A program made the position numbers and the translations under genes. 64,000 bases of DNA, from contig OY997642.1 of NCBI GenBank assembly GCA_963921795.1, forward strand, positions 42,235,653 through 42,299,652, written 5' to 3'. Shown here piece by piece: positions 46,580 through 58,604 of the stretch. Each line of letters starts with the position of its first letter. The stretch's first letter is position 1. The DNA is from Nannobrachium achirus. Its lineage: Eukaryota > Chordata > Actinopteri > Myctophiformes > Myctophidae. A model generated the notes under the pieces. The model worked only from the letters and a program-made list of their open reading frames with translations, was not told the DNA's origin and did no database searches.

Positions 46580-46632
46580 TGACAAATAGCAGATATACAA
46601 GCTCACAGCGAGCTTGTATATCTGCTAATTTT
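46580..46632. repeat. Short-loop hairpin cassette, left side of family A copy 2
   Basis: AAATAGCAGATATACAAGCT and its inverse AGCTTGTATATCTGCTAATT. The inner stem is almost gone, leaving a 9-nt centre. Note that GATATAC/GTATATC differ from the consensus GATCTAC/GTAGATC on both arms together. Confidence 0.85.
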
Positions 46633-46880
46633 CAAAAATCGTGAACATTTGTGCAAGTCTGAATATTTCAAATCCTTCTAAGGTTTTTTGAAAAAAAAAA
46701 CTATGTTTCTATGTCAGTGGTGCTCAGACTTTCTCATGTGAAGGACCCCCAAAATGATATGTATTTGACCACGGACCCCCAGCTCAAATATTTTGTTCCA
46801 GGGACCCCCCAGAAGCAAAATTTAAATGTTTGCTTAAAAAATAAAATTATTCAAAGATTTGCACACGTTTTCACGACTTT

Positions 46881-46936
46881 TCAATAGCAGATCTACAAGC
46901 TTGCCGTGTGAGCTTGTATATCTGATATTTTTCAAT
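46881..46936. repeat. Hairpin cassette, right side of family A copy 2
   Basis: CAATAGCAGATCTACAAGCT and AGCTTGTATATCTGATATTT with a short centre. Confidence 0.8.
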
Positions 46937-47885
46937 AGCTAAAGTATAAAATAATTAAGGCCCCTCCCTCCACCTTGGGCGCTAGTAACTCAGTCCCACT
47001 CCACCCCTGAGTAGGACTATACCCCAAAACTAGTGCACTGTGTTCTTTCCCTGTGGACAATTTATGCATTGCTGCAGTCATGGCAGTATATCTTCATACA
47101 TACATGCCTACTACACAGTTTATTTCGAAGAACCCATGGAGAGTTAACCACTTAGCCAAATATACTCTGTTGTGCGACGACTAGTGAAAATGGCAGACCT
47201 ACTACAAACTCCCAACAGGTCGCTTTCTGCATTTTTAAAACATTTCTGAATATTGACATGCTCGAACCAGGGGTGCCAAGTTTGAAAGGGGTCAAATCTG
47301 ATGCACTTGTCTTGGCAGCTTCTGTAATAGTCTGGATAGGACGAGTGAGATGCCATATTACTACTTTGGCTTTAATTGGCTTGACAGTTCATTGGAAACT
47401 AGGTCGACAGCAGGTGATCACACAGCTGTACTGTAAACCGTGAGCGTGCAATTACACACCTTTCATCGCAACTTACACCTTTTTCAGCCTCACATTATTA
47501 CAGAAGTGCAAATGAGAGCGTATTTCCTTAATCTGATTCTCGGTGCAGAGTCGCAGCCTATACCTGAAAGCCAACCGACACCTTAAATCCAAATTCATAT
47601 TCAATATGAACCATACTACCATCCATTCAACTAGTCCTGCTCTCTTGAATGTTTCATCTGGTCCTGTTGAGACCCTTTGAACATGCGAGGAGCAGGAAGC
47701 CAGCTTTCAAGTGCACAAACATGGAGAGCCTGTAATGAGGAATAATTCAGCTCTGACTGGAGCAGTGATTTATTTTTTAAATCGAGCAATCATGGGTTCT
47801 GTTCACGAGGAAGACAAGGCTGACTGAACACCCACAGAATTCAAACTCTTCCCATTAGTTGAAGAGCTTCAGCGTTGGGGAAGCA

Positions 47886-48060
47886 TATTGATGCTGCTGG
47901 GTGGAAACCTTGTATGTCCAAAACCGTTATACTTTTCAGAAAAAGGAACAAATTACCTGTGCCAAATGGCTCTAATGCAGGTTAGAGCCATCTATTGTTC
48001 TGGTTAATACTTTTCATTGGTTAAATATTTATTTCATTGTAGGCGAAAATGATAAAGATT
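47886..48060. mobile_element. Family C fragment
   Basis: GCTGGGTGGAAACCTTGTAT then GTCCAAAACCGTTATACTTT, closely like 18140-18200, including CAATGGATC/AAATGGCTC blocks and GGTTAAATATTT. It stops before any hairpin; a G-run (48114-48133) follows. Confidence 0.6.
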
Positions 48061-48429
48061 TTCAAAACCTTTCTAAAACGTGACAAAGAATAAAACAGGG
48101 CATTCATTTATGGGGGGGGGGGGGGGGGGGGGGAAGATATAAAGATGAAACATATGGAGATACAATGTTTCTGCCTACCTGGCACTGGCAGAATAAACCT
48201 GCAGCAAATTCCCCCAGGCAAAAGACCATCACTTTACAGCTGGGTGAAGTGGAGACCAGCTAACTGGCTTTTACAAGGAGAAAGAGGCTGTAAGGAGGGT
48301 CACTAATCATCTTGACAGAGCCGTTTCTGGCCAGTGTGGATGTCACATTGAGATAGAGCGTAAGAGCAAGGCAGATAAAAGCTAGACAGGCAAGGTGGGA
48401 GAGAGACGGGCAGAGACAGTGTGTGCATG

Positions 48430-48916
48430 CGAGGGCGTCACAATAGGGGGAGTGGGACTAAGTTACTTGGGCCCAAGGTGGAGGGGCCTTAATAATTTTA
48501 TACTTTAGCTATATTGAAAAATAGCAGATCTACAAGCTCACAGTGTGGCACTCGGTGCCGCGCTGCGAGCTTGTAGATCTGCTATTTTTTAAAAGCCGTG
48601 AAAATGTGTGAATATATGTATTTTTTTAAACTTTTGTAACAAAAATTTTGATTCTGGGGTGGTCCCTGGAACTAAATATTTTGACATGAGGGTCCGTGGC
48701 CAAATACATATAATTTTGGGGGTCCTTCGCATGAAAAGGTTTGAGCACCACTGACATAGAAACATAGAATTTTCAATAGTTAAAGCACAAAATAATGCGT
48801 AATAAAGCGTTCCCAATCTAAATGGGTTAAACTCCCCTCCCCCTATGAAGAACATTCATGGGGGGCCCGCAGTGAATCCTTGTACCCAGGGCCCAGAATT
48901 CTGTGCGACACCCCCG
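48430..48916. mobile_element. Family A hAT element, copy 3 (reverse orientation)
   Basis: 487 bp, inverse of copies 1 and 2: begins CGAGGGCGTCAC, ends GTGCGACACCCCCG. The flanks TGTGCATG (48422-48429) and TGTGCACG (48917-48924) form an 8-bp duplication with one mismatch. One complete hairpin (48514-48589) is present; the second hairpin position is reduced to AATTTTCAATAGTTAAAGCA. Confidence 0.88.
48514..48589. repeat. Complete hairpin cassette in family A copy 3
   Basis: TGAAAAATAGCAGATCTACA opens; TTGTAGATCTGCTATTTTT closes. Inner stem GTGTGGCAC/GTGCCGCGC around TCG. Confidence 0.9.
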
Positions 48917-49065
48917 TGTGCACGGGAGCTCATGAGGTTCAAAGGGAAGGAACGAGGCATGCGGCAAAGGTCTCTCCTAATTAGCTTTCACTAAAATTAC
49001 TGATGCTATCTCATCTCACTGGCAGGTGTAGAGAGCGAGAGAGCTTACTGTAGTCTTACATCACA

Positions 49066-49106
<41 letters not shown>

Positions 49107-49107
49107 G
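49066..49107. repeat. (CTGT)n microsatellite
   Basis: About ten CTGT units followed by CT repeats. A similar CTGT/CTCT tract lies at 51309-51395. Confidence 0.9.
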
Positions 49108-49109
49108 CC

Positions 49110-51590
49110 TGACTCTCTCTCTCTCTGTCAGCACCAGACAATTTAATGTGGACAATTTAACGTCCACATGTTGTAGGTGAAAAATATTATTATGACAATG
49201 ATTATGATTATTGCATCATTTTAATTACGGTGCAAAAACAGTTGTTTCAAAATTCATCCTTAAAGGACTTCCCCCATCTTCATATAATTGATCCTCACTA
49301 ATGCTCATTATAATATGCTACAATTTTTGTCTACTCAGTCTGTCTCAGAGGAGACCTGCATACCAGTGACATCATCGATGGGGAATCCAAGCTAATAGAA
49401 ACTGCAGGTTTTCTATTCCTGAAAAAGTTAGAATACACCCCTTGGAATGGTGCAGTCCAGGCTCATTAGCTGCAGCTTGATATAAAAAGCTGTCAGTAAG
49501 CCAGTTGTCAGATGGAGCTAGAGAGGGGTGGAAAGCTGGACACCACCACCAAGTCAAGAGGCCGGGTGACAGAATTGAACGTTCTCTTTGTTGGTGTTTG
49601 ATGAATAAATACACCGTCTGGTTGAACTCTATACCATGCCACTGTACTACAGACTCTGTACCTAATTCCAACCGCTAAGAGGACATTCTCACAGTAGAAA
49701 ATGGGTGAAGTCGTCCTTTTAGGTTAGTTTAGGAAATGAGTCAGTTTAATTAGTATAATTTGAAATTGTGTTAACTGATTGTTGTCTATGTAGGTGCTAA
49801 AATAGTTTTGACTGTTTGACCTCTTATCCAACAGTGTTGTTGTGTTTCAGACACTAATGGATCCAGTCAGTATTGATGCATTTTTCATTTGGTTAAGTCA
49901 TGTTTGCATACAGTAGGTGACCTCTTATGCAGCATTTGCTCTGTCAACGTGCACGCTGCCTATACCCACTTGAGAACATGCAATAACACCTAAATACACT
50001 GACATGCACATAAGCCACAGCCATACATGATCATCCCCCCCCCCCCCCCCCCCCCTTCAAACCTGTTACATTTTGTGAGACACACGCACACACATACAAA
50101 AGTGCATGAACATAAAGGACATTGGAGTGGTGGAGTGGGGAAGCAACCACCGAGCTCAGCCAGGCTGGGCGATAAGGCCAGAGACCCAACAGGCTGGGTG
50201 CGGCCTTCCTCTTAATGAGCATCTATCTCCCCCTTTGCTTTGTGCGTGTTTGACAACCATCGATTGTACAAATGAGTCGGATACTGTAGTGTTGTGTTTG
50301 ATGATGTGTTGCAAAGAGTTAAGCTTCTTTTATCATTTGATAGACAGTAGTATATTCACTTATGGCCAGCACGCACGCAGACGTGTTCCTTTAACTCTGA
50401 GAGTGCAAGGGTCCGCTTTCACACTGGCAAAATTAAAACTGCTAAACTTTTTTGCTGTGCACTTTTTCAGTTTTTCTGTCATGCTTTTTTAAATACAATA
50501 CAAGCATTCACTTTCCTTTGTCCAAAGCCTTTTGAATCTAATATTTCCATTGCAGAACAGGGGTACAGGTGTTGTAGATTATCGTAGACTGTCCATTTTC
50601 AACCTTGTAGTGTCCCAATTCTGGCATGGCATGATACCAAAACATTTGGTTTTTCACAATGCATCACGACACAGCATGTTGTGAGCTTGGCTATTTTTGC
50701 CAGACCCATGAAATGGGTAGGCCTACATAAGCAAATGTCGGTCTGTCCGGGTTTTCTATATAAAGGGTATATATGATGATGACATGATGATGACATGCCT
50801 ACAAAAGGCATGATGTCATAAATGATGATGATAGACAGGGGGTCTGGCACAACCAGGTTGACCTGGTCTAGTTGCTATTTGATGTACAACAGAGTAGCCC
50901 ATATATGGTTTAAGTGGTTTTTGCTTGTTCTGACCTTTATCTGAGTGAGAGGATTTCAGCTGGCAGCCTGTGATCTTTACACAGTAAAATCCAGAGTGTC
51001 CATTGGACCATTGGACAGTGCACAACATGCTCTCTTTTCTGGGGGCATTTTGGGTTTCCTTTTTGTACCACATCTGTGAAAAACCACCCTGTAAACTTGA
51101 TGACTTACCCAAGAGACCTCCAGTGATTTCTCTGTTCCTGTTCAACTTTTTCTGTCGTCTGTTTTCGCTTGCTGTGACATTTGTTCCCCTTGTGGCAAAA
51201 AGACGGATGAAACCATTTTCTGTCTGCGCAGAGAAATTCACCAAAGAGTCCCGAGGCCGGAGACAGAATCCTAATAACCCAATGTTCTCTGTCATTCCCT
51301 CTTTCTCTCTGTCTGTCTCTCTCTGTCTGTCTGTCTCTCTGTCTGTCTGTCTCTCTCTGTCTGTCTGTCTGTCTGTCTCTCTCTGTCAGTCTCTCTCTTG
51401 CTCTGACTCTAATCAAGATCTTGACATCTTCTGTGGGTTAACAGCTTGCTAAAGACATGTGTAAAAAATAAACAAATAAATATAAATCATATGATGAATC
51501 ATAGTTGTTATAAGTGAGAGTCTGTATGAGTTGAGATGCAAATTTTTGCCATGGAACACTGCCGTACAATTATAGGCAGTACAGGCTTTA
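49110..51590. other. Intergenic, no gene recognised
   Basis: Contains a C-run (50034-50055) and half a hairpin cassette (about 50670-50700, TTGTGAGCTTGGCTATTTTT). A GATGATGACATG repeat lies at about 50774-50835 and a CTGT/CTCT tract at 51309-51395. Open frames at 50106-51452 show no family resemblance. Confidence 0.55.
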
Positions 51591-52212
51591 GTCCAGGGAT
51601 GTCAAACATACGGCCCACGGGCCGGAGATGATTGCTCTACAAGGCCCCAGCCTTGTAGAGCATACATTTCTGAGCATTTAGGGAAAAAAAGTAAGTCTCT
51701 AGCCCATTCCTATCAAGAGTTATGATTGTTTTAAGAATTAACCTAACTAATGCTTTCTCACTGCAGGCTAGGTTTCTCCCACCTGGCAGTGATTGAGTTG
51801 ATTGATTGGAATGTTAAGTGACCAGCTCTATCTCTCTCTCTCTGAAGATGACAGCATTGCTAGGAATGGGGTAGGGGACCTGGCTATGAATAACACCTGA
51901 ACGTACCTACAATATTCGAACTGTACTCAAAGATTACACATATTAGACATGGAAATTAATGTTGTTAAGAAAATAACTTATTTAAAAAATATAATAATAA
52001 TAAAATGTAAAAGTTTTATTATTCAGATATTTTCTGAATATGCCATTAGTGTTCATTACTTTTATTCTTTTTATTATAAAATACAATAAAAATAATTATT
52101 GTCCTGCATGAATAATATTTTTTTTAGCCATTTACAAATTATAGCAGAGACTATCAGGAATTGAATTATTCTATTATCAAATGGCCGGTTTATTCTTATT
52201 GGCACTTCTTAA

Positions 52213-52467
52213 AGGAGTAGTTCACCCCCAAAATGCCATGGAGCCAATGGAGACTCATTCCTAAAACAGAAATTTGATTACAATAAATGCATGCCTATTG
52301 ATTCCCATTTGGGTCCCCATCCGGAATCAATGGGGGAAAGTGTACTATTATCAAATTTTTGTCTTAGTAATGCGACAAATAAAATAAAAATATATTATTG
52401 AACTCAAGTCTCCATGGCGTGAGTAATCAAAGAAAAAAAAATCAAACCCAAGTTTGAAGTGAGCGGT

Positions 52468-52547
<80 letters not shown>

Positions 52548-52759
52548 CCACCACTGCTATTGCAGTTGATGCTCAGGGCAGGCTAGACTCAACAGCACCT
52601 CTCTGGTCACCCAGGGGTACTGAGGCTACACCAGAGGCTACATACAGACACACATACATACATACATACATACATACATACACGGATACACACACGGCCA
52701 CGCTATGGAGACGGTGTGACCACCGCTCAAAAAAGTCATTTTGGGGATGAACTACTCCT
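52213..52759. mobile_element. MITE with AGGAGTAGTTCACCCCCAAA ends, nested in the hAT
   Basis: Left AGGAGTAGTTCACCCCCAAA, right TTTTGGGGATGAACTACTCC, with TTAA at each edge (52209-52212, 52760-52763). This end sequence is widespread in teleosts. It was inserted into the hAT at 51594 and was itself interrupted by a family B element. Confidence 0.85.
52437..52735. mobile_element. Family B element, innermost level of the nest, with (GT)n core
   Basis: Left ATCAAACCCAAGTTTGAAGT then GAGCGGTGG; right GACCACCGCTCAAAAAA. The interior is a GT run (52468-52545), GACTCAACAGCACCTCTCTG and a (CATA)n run. Confidence 0.75.
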
Positions 52760-53059
52760 TTAAACAAATAGCATCTCTCGTACCTAACTGCAACTGTAAT
52801 ACCAATAATGAAAGTAGCTATTTTACTTAATAATAAACACAATTTGTAAAATGATATACTGCTATACTGCTAGCTACAGCAGTGGCTGAAACGACAGGAA
52901 GAAAAACAGAGCGAACATGTGCGCGAGTGTGCATGCCATCCGATCCGCGACTGGTTCGGCCCTCATCAAGTCGCCTTTCATCCAATTCGGCCCTCACCCC
53001 AAAATGAGTTCGACACCCCTGCTTTAGTCACTTATACTTTAACTCTACTTAGTTTACTA

Positions 53060-53230
53060 GTGGCGTCCCACAGGGGTCTATAGCAGGCCCCCTCTGCCCC
53101 CCCCCCCCCCTCCCCTCCCACACACACCAAATCTCTTTATCAAGAACAAGAGTAGATCTATAGGCTCACAGAGAGCTTGTAGGTCTATAGCTGAATGTTC
53201 ACCCCCAGAATAGGGATGCTGGGATGAAGT
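53060..53230. repeat. Dispersed repeat family E, second copy
   Basis: Parallel to 5618-5790. It contains a C-run and a shortened hairpin AGTAGATCTATAGGCTCACA / GAGCTTGTAGGTCTATAG (53148-53190). In this copy the variant CTATAG occurs on both arms. Confidence 0.55.
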
Positions 53231-53457
53231 GGGATGAAAAACGTGATGCATTTTTTGGTTGTTTAGGTTAGTTGACTGACTGTATGTTGACGTTGCAGTT
53301 GCTCCCAGTGAGCTCACAGCAACCACAGTCTTCCCATCTCACTCTGTGGTTTTCCTGACATCCTGAAAGAAACAGACGGGTGTGGGGGGGGGGATGGAGT
53401 TGGGGGGGAAGGGACACAAACTCAATCCTTCTTTGCTGCTCTAATCCCCTGGCCATA

Positions 53458-53460
<3 letters not shown>

Positions 53461-53512
<52 letters not shown>

Positions 53513-53553
53513 GTGTGTGTTCGTGCATGTGTGCTTGTGTGGTGCGCGCGCGC

Positions 53554-53603
<50 letters not shown>
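53461..53603. repeat. Compound (GT)n with GCGCGCGCGC core
   Basis: GT runs flank GTGCGCGCGCGCGTGTG at about 53541-53557, an alternating purine-pyrimidine tract, and end in a GA run. Confidence 0.95.
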
Positions 53604-53614
<11 letters not shown>

Positions 53615-53682
53615 CGCGCAGTAACAATGCTACTCGTTAACGTTAAGGAATGAATATCTCACATGTGGCCGCTCGCTCGCAC

Positions 53683-53692
53683 ACACACACAC

Positions 53693-53739
<47 letters not shown>
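53683..53739. repeat. (CA)n microsatellite
   Basis: CA run with one ATTACA interruption. Confidence 0.95.
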
Positions 53740-53743
<4 letters not shown>

Positions 53744-54293
53744 CATTCGCCGCTCACAGGAAATGCTTGTCTGCGTGTGTTTCCTTTTTCAGTTTTTCCC
53801 ATCTGCTTCCCGTTAGAAGCACACAGAGGAGAATGGTCACCCACTCCCATCCTGCCAAGCTGACATTTTAAACACACTCCAGTCCCCGGTAATGGCTGAC
53901 TGTCGTCACAGTGATTCACAAAAGGAGCTGAAGTCATGATGTCCACGTGGACTCAACAAACCTCCCTGCACTTATCAAAGACTGCTCTAAAAATGTCTCA
54001 CAGTCATCATGTATGGGCCGGCTCACACACTATCACATGTTGGGTCCCCCTCTGCCTTGGCTTTCTCACATGTTTTGTGTCTCTCTCCACCACATCAATG
54101 GAAAAAATGTCACAGTAGAATTGAAGAATAGGAGTTTTTGTCTTTGGTCTAGTTTTAATATCGTTGAAACCTCTCCATATCTTCACATTTTTGTAAATTA
54201 ACACTTTATCATACTACAGCGTCACACAAAAGCATCGTCAAAAGTATCTGCTACTTTTGCTGCTTTTGAATTTGAATCCTGAAAGTAACAGTT

Positions 54294-54569
54294 TTTGAGC
54301 GGTGGTCACACCGTCTCCATAGCGTGGCCGTGTGTGTAGGTATGTTTGTATGTGGGTGGGTGGGTCTGTATGTAGCCTGAAGCCTGTGGTTTAGTACCTT
54401 TTATGACCACACATGTTAAGGGAGGGGCGCTGTTTTCAGGCCAGGCCAGGCCAGGCCAGGCACACACACACACGCACACACACGCACGCACACACACACA
54501 CACACAGGGGGGAAGGGGGGAGGGGGTGGGTAAACCACCGCTCAGTTCACACGGGTGTGATTTTTTTTA
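54294..54569. mobile_element. Family B element inserted in a family C element
   Basis: Left TTTTTGAGCGGTGGTCACAC, right CCACCGCTCAGTTCACACGG then GTGTGATTTTTTTT. The interior holds GGGAGGGGCGCTGTTTTCAG, GGCCAGGCCAGGCCAGGC and CA repeats. The left neighbour (54205-54293) is family C ending CCTGAAAGTAACAGTTTT. Confidence 0.75.
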
Positions 54570-54784
54570 TCCTGCTGCCATGAGCTAAAATACATTTGTT
54601 TTCTACTTTAAACTGAACAGAGCTGCCTTGGATCCTTTCTTAGTTCCCCACCTCACCCCTGCACAGTTTTTGATACCATGGAATGGAACTAGAATAGTTT
54701 TTGTCCTAAGATTCATATACCCTCTCCAAAGAGCACCTGTCTACAGTTTATTGTTTTATTCACGGATCCATGCAGTGCTTCTTC

Positions 54785-54850
54785 TACTTTTATCTATTCC
54801 TGAAAGTAACAGTTTTGGACATATGAGGTTTCCACCAGATAGAGTTGCTA
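54785..54850. repeat. Right end of a family C element
   Basis: CCTGAAAGTAACAGTTTTGG then ACATATGAGGTTTCCACC, the inverse of the family C left end. It may be the other half of the element cut at 54294. Confidence 0.55.
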
Positions 54851-55920
54851 TTCATCTTCTATTCCAACAAACAGTTTCAACGTTGCAGGATTCAAAAATA
54901 TAAAGATTTCTTGGGTAAACATTTACCACAACACATTTCATAGTGTCCCAATAGGTGCGGCTATACAGTATGCTGACAAAATGAAATTTGTATGAAAGCG
55001 GACAACCGATATTTCAATGTAACCGCCTGTCTTAAGCGCTCCTAGTTACTAAACGCCTTTGGAAAACCCTGAAAAACATCTACATAGTAATACAATAGTG
55101 TTTCTTTAATGCCTTCAAAGGCTCGCCTCTCTCTTTAATGTTTGAGACGTGTTCATTATTCTAAACCGCTAATGATCAGAAGTACCCCCTGCTGTGACGG
55201 AAGAACATGGAAGCAGCTCTGAAGCCAGACCCACTCCACCAGGAAGCTGAACATCTGGACAGACCATGAGAGGGGGGGGGGGGGCATTCAGACTGCATCT
55301 AAATGCTGTGGGAGAATTCCCTTCTAATTATAAACGTCTGTTTTCACAAGCGCTCTGGTGCTTTCTCTCCTATAGCTCCGGCGCTCGCCGCTGCGTTCAT
55401 TTGTCAGACAAAATATAGAGCAGTCCATTATAATACCGTTTCCTCATATGAACACTAGCCATGGCTCTCAGCCCAGGCCTGTGTCATAAGCGGGTGGGTT
55501 TGGTGTTGCGGCGGGCTTCGTAGCTGACACTGGTTTCCTTTTCCAGGAAGCAGACTTCCTTAGTCATATGCAGCACTTTGGCAAGGCCTCCTTTCCCTTT
55601 CCCATAACCTACAAACCTGGTGGAGGTTCAATCCCTATTGTTCAGGTTGCAACCTTGCTTTCACATATACTGTATACAGCTCTTGTGCTCAAGCTTTTTC
55701 CCATTTATCTTCGTGTGAAGTCTTTGCACATTTTCTTCTGCCCGTGTGGGAGTCAACGCTTTTTCTGGCAGTTATTTCCAGTTAATTCCCAGCTTTCCCA
55801 TTATCCCTTACAACGTTTTTTTCTTCTTTTTAAATTCTGTTTTCCCCATTTCAGACCGCTAAACCTTTATGCTGTTAACTTTAGTCTTTAATGTCTCGAT
55901 TTATTTAAAGTGACTCAAAG
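54851..55920. other. Intergenic, low in recognised repeats
   Basis: No coding exon was confirmed. 55330-55560 is the least repeat-like, most GC-balanced stretch of the right half and could be a conserved non-coding element. That is only an impression. Confidence 0.4.
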
Positions 55921-55926
55921 TGTTTG

Positions 55927-55963
<37 letters not shown>

Positions 55964-56045
55964 TTTATTAGTCATAAATGTAAACAGCACAAGGTACGCT
56001 CAGAGTACATTAAGACTAAAAGGATAGCACAATAAAGTCCTGGGG
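55927..56045 (-). mobile_element. LINE 3' tail with (TCAA)n end
   Basis: On the minus strand: TACCTTGTGCTGTTTACATT, CTAATAAAGTATTCAATCAA and more TCAA units. It shares the AATAAA-TCAATCAA ending with 58225-58596. Confidence 0.6.
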
Positions 56046-56327
56046 ACTTGTTTCCATTGTTGTCCTATTCCAAGTTGTTTTAGAACCATGTTGTCTCTAC
56101 TGGAACATTCTAGTCACATATCAGACCTGTCACTCCTGTCACTCACATGATGATCCTGTTGTCTACTTCCTTTGTGGGAGTTTTTGTACTGATAAACCCT
56201 CGGGGGCTTCCTCTCTACCTCTTTTGTAGATTTTAGTTTTTGTATCTTTAAATTGTGTCTCCTGCTTTTGTAGAATCTTTTTGTAACTTTTTCACTTTCT
56301 TGAGTTTGTCATTATTAATCTGAATCT

Positions 56328-56520
56328 GGTTGCCGGTTCAGTAACTGGCTCCTCCCGGCTCTGTGTGGAAATGTCCTTGAGCAAGACACAATGAACCCCA
56401 AACGACTCCTGATGAGCAGGTTGGTGGACACACCCTGGGTGACACCGGAGTGTATGATGGGGTGAATGTAATGCACATGGAAAAACACTTTGGATGAAGT
56501 AAATGCAGAACATTATATTA
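56328..56520 (+). mobile_element. SINE body (teleost tRNA-derived type)
   Basis: B-box-like GGTTGCCGGTTCAGTAACTG, then GTCCTTGAGCAAGACACAAT, GAACCCCAAACGACTCCTGA, GGGTGAATGTAATGCACATG and ACACTTTGGATGAAGTAAAT, the block order of common fish SINEs. The 5' A box is missing. Confidence 0.7.
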
Positions 56521-56796
56521 TTTAGCAATCTGAATGAACCATCGGACTAATGAACCTTCGGACTTATGGGCAGTCCCCCTGAAATGAATCTGATCAAGCT
56601 GGGGGAGCTACAAATGAAGCTGAGTATGGACCAGCCTTCACCAAAACAGACAGCAGAGCAGCAGAAGCCTGCAGCATGACTTGAGAAGCACTATTGTGTC
56701 TGAAGACTGAAGCCAGAGCTTCAGGCAATGAGATGAGATGCCAGATAAGGTTCTGTTCCTTAACTGGGGTCAGAGTGCACATTCTGCATTGTCTAC

Positions 56797-56929
56797 ACGC
56801 ACACACACGCACGCACGCACACGCGCACGCACGCACGCATGCACGCACGCGCGCACGCACGCACGCACGCACACAACACACACACGCACACACGCACGCA
56901 CGCACGCACACACACACACACACACACAA
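56797..56929. repeat. Compound (ACGC)n/(CA)n microsatellite
   Basis: ACGC units with CA stretches. Frames through it are low-complexity artefacts. Confidence 0.95.
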
Positions 56930-57447
56930 AGTCTTGAGGCTTTGGAGTTTCATCCTTATCAGTTAACAGGTTTAACTGGATTAAGACAGGGTAGAGCTGC
57001 ACCAGCTGTTCTTAAGTTCTTGCTTAATTTGGACCTAAAATGTACAAATGGGGCTTATAGCAACTATTGGGTAGTTTGAGACTCACTAGCCACTACATTT
57101 AACACAGGACATACATCTACCTTGGTTGATCCAATAAGCACTAATATTGAACAGGTGTGTTATGTCATGTGCATAATGTTGACATACACACATACGCATA
57201 TACTTACATAATGTTGACATACACACATATGCATATACTTACATAATGTTGACATACATACATACACATATATACTTGCATAATGTTGACATACATGATA
57301 ATGACAATATTTTACGTCATTGTTATGTACAAAGCGCTGACACTAATTTCACCCACTTCAACCTGTGATGTATATTAGGGTTGTGCTTGGTCTTCCTTCT
57401 CGGGCCCACCTCACCGCTTATCACTACACCAGTAAGACTCCCTAATC

Positions 57448-58050
57448 AGGAGATAAGCGACCGTAGGTCGCTTATCTCCACAAATAGGGCAAAAATTTGT
57501 TTTTCCAAAATCTTTCTGATCCATGTTGATGACATGAGTGTAGACATGCTGTGTAGTGATTTTCGTGATTTTAGGGCAAAATCTGTAGGAGCAGTGTCCA
57601 AAAATGTGTTTTAGAAATCGGCCTGAAGGTGGCGCTAGAAGAGGGCCATGTGAGAAATGAGGGGTGGGGTCTCCGCGTTGCCTTGGCGGACAAATAGGTA
57701 CGGGCCCCGGCTCTCCCACGCTCCTAGCCCGAGTTACGGCATTTTATGTGAGCTGCAGTGGAGGGGGTCCTCCACTGGGGGCGCCACCACTTTTGCATCC
57801 GTTCTGGAGCACCAGGAGTGGGTGGTCCCCAGGAATTCCCCGTGAGCAGCCCCGTTGGGGTGGTCATTTGGTCATTTTTGCACATTTGGTCATTTTTTAC
57901 ACCTGGGGGTCCCCCAGGGACCTGGGGGTCCCTGGAGCTGCGGGGGTCCTTGGAGGTTGTAGTTTGGCAGGTAAGGAGTGTGTGTGCAAAATTTGGCATG
58001 GATGGGGGCAACGGTTGTGGAGATATGAGCAGGGATAAGCGTGGGGTGGC
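57448..58050. repeat. GC-rich repeat element opening with a 29-bp palindrome
   Basis: Starts GAGATAAGCGACC, loop GTA, GGTCGCTTATCTC. The element continues through AGGTGGCGCTAGAAGAGG and GGGTCCCCCAGGGACCTGGG, and closes near GAGATATGAGCAGGGATAAG. Three long frames overlap here but read as low-complexity, and none resembles a protein family. Confidence 0.5.
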
Positions 58051-58224
58051 TTACAGTAGCTGACAGAGTACAGCATCTTGCAATGGGCGTGGGTGTACAA
58101 CACTACACCTCCAAGATACCCATGTACCTGACAAACTACTTCCAAAATGTCAAGGATGTCCAGATTACAACACCAGAGGTAGCTCTACTAACCATGTTCA
58201 ACCCAGATTTAACACAATAAAAGG

Positions 58225-58596
58225 CTCTATTTCGTTCTCCAGCAGGCCTTAAAGGAGTGCAAATCCTTAGCCTCCTTCAAAATCGGTCTGAAAATTCACC
58301 TTCAGATGGCTGCTACTATAGTGACTTGTAAATAGACTAAGCCCCCATCTGTTGTATTTATCGCCCTGTTTTTTTTTCTGATTTTGTAATTGATGTTATC
58401 CTATGCAAAGTACTCTGTTCTATCCGCCTGCATGTTATATGAGATACCTGAGAAGTGGTTCCTGTGTAAATAAGCCATAAAGATTACTACTAGGATATCC
58501 TTTTAGTTGACCTTGTACCAGTTATCTTTGCTGTCATGAAACTGTACTCTTTTCTATTGCAAACTGCTAATAAACTCATCAATCAATCAATCAATC
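58225..58596 (+). mobile_element. LINE 3' end (L2/Rex1-like) with TCAA tail
   Basis: A frame reads ECKSLASFKIGLKIHLQMAA, matching the reverse-transcriptase C terminus pattern SLASFKSGLKTHLF. The untranslated tail ends GCTAATAAACTCATCAATCA and further TCAA units. Truncated at 5'. Confidence 0.75.
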
Positions 58597-58604
58597 ATGT
58601 GACA

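Larger units (their letters stand above)
46536..47009. mobile_element. Family A hAT element, copy 2
   Basis: Starts CAGGGGTGTCGCACCAAATT and ends CTCCACCCCTG. The internal order is the same as copy 1: hairpin (46580-46632), central hAT-like end GTGGTGCTCAGACTTTCTCA, hairpin (46881-46936), AAGTATAAAATAATTAAGGC. No clean 8-bp duplication was found; the right tip looks altered. Confidence 0.8.
51594..53021. mobile_element. hAT element with perfect 8-bp target duplication (outer level of a nest)
   Basis: Ends CAGGGATGTCAAACATACGG and AATGAGTTCGACACCCCTG. It is flanked on both sides by CTTTAGTC (51586-51593 and 53022-53029), an exact 8-bp duplication. The end sequence (CAGGGRTGTCRAAC followed by GGCCC motifs) is a common vertebrate hAT type. 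1428 bp including the nested element at 52213-52759, so about 0.88 kb on its own. No transposase frame. Confidence 0.93.

Noticed and set aside
50816-51452. 159- and 149-codon frames on opposite strands
   Set aside because: They overlap one another and run into a CTGT/CTCT microsatellite; no family resemblance and no splice context.
57411-58145. Overlapping frames of 82-124 codons on both strands
   Set aside because: GC-rich repeat DNA has few stops; the translations are Gly/Pro-rich and none resembles a domain.
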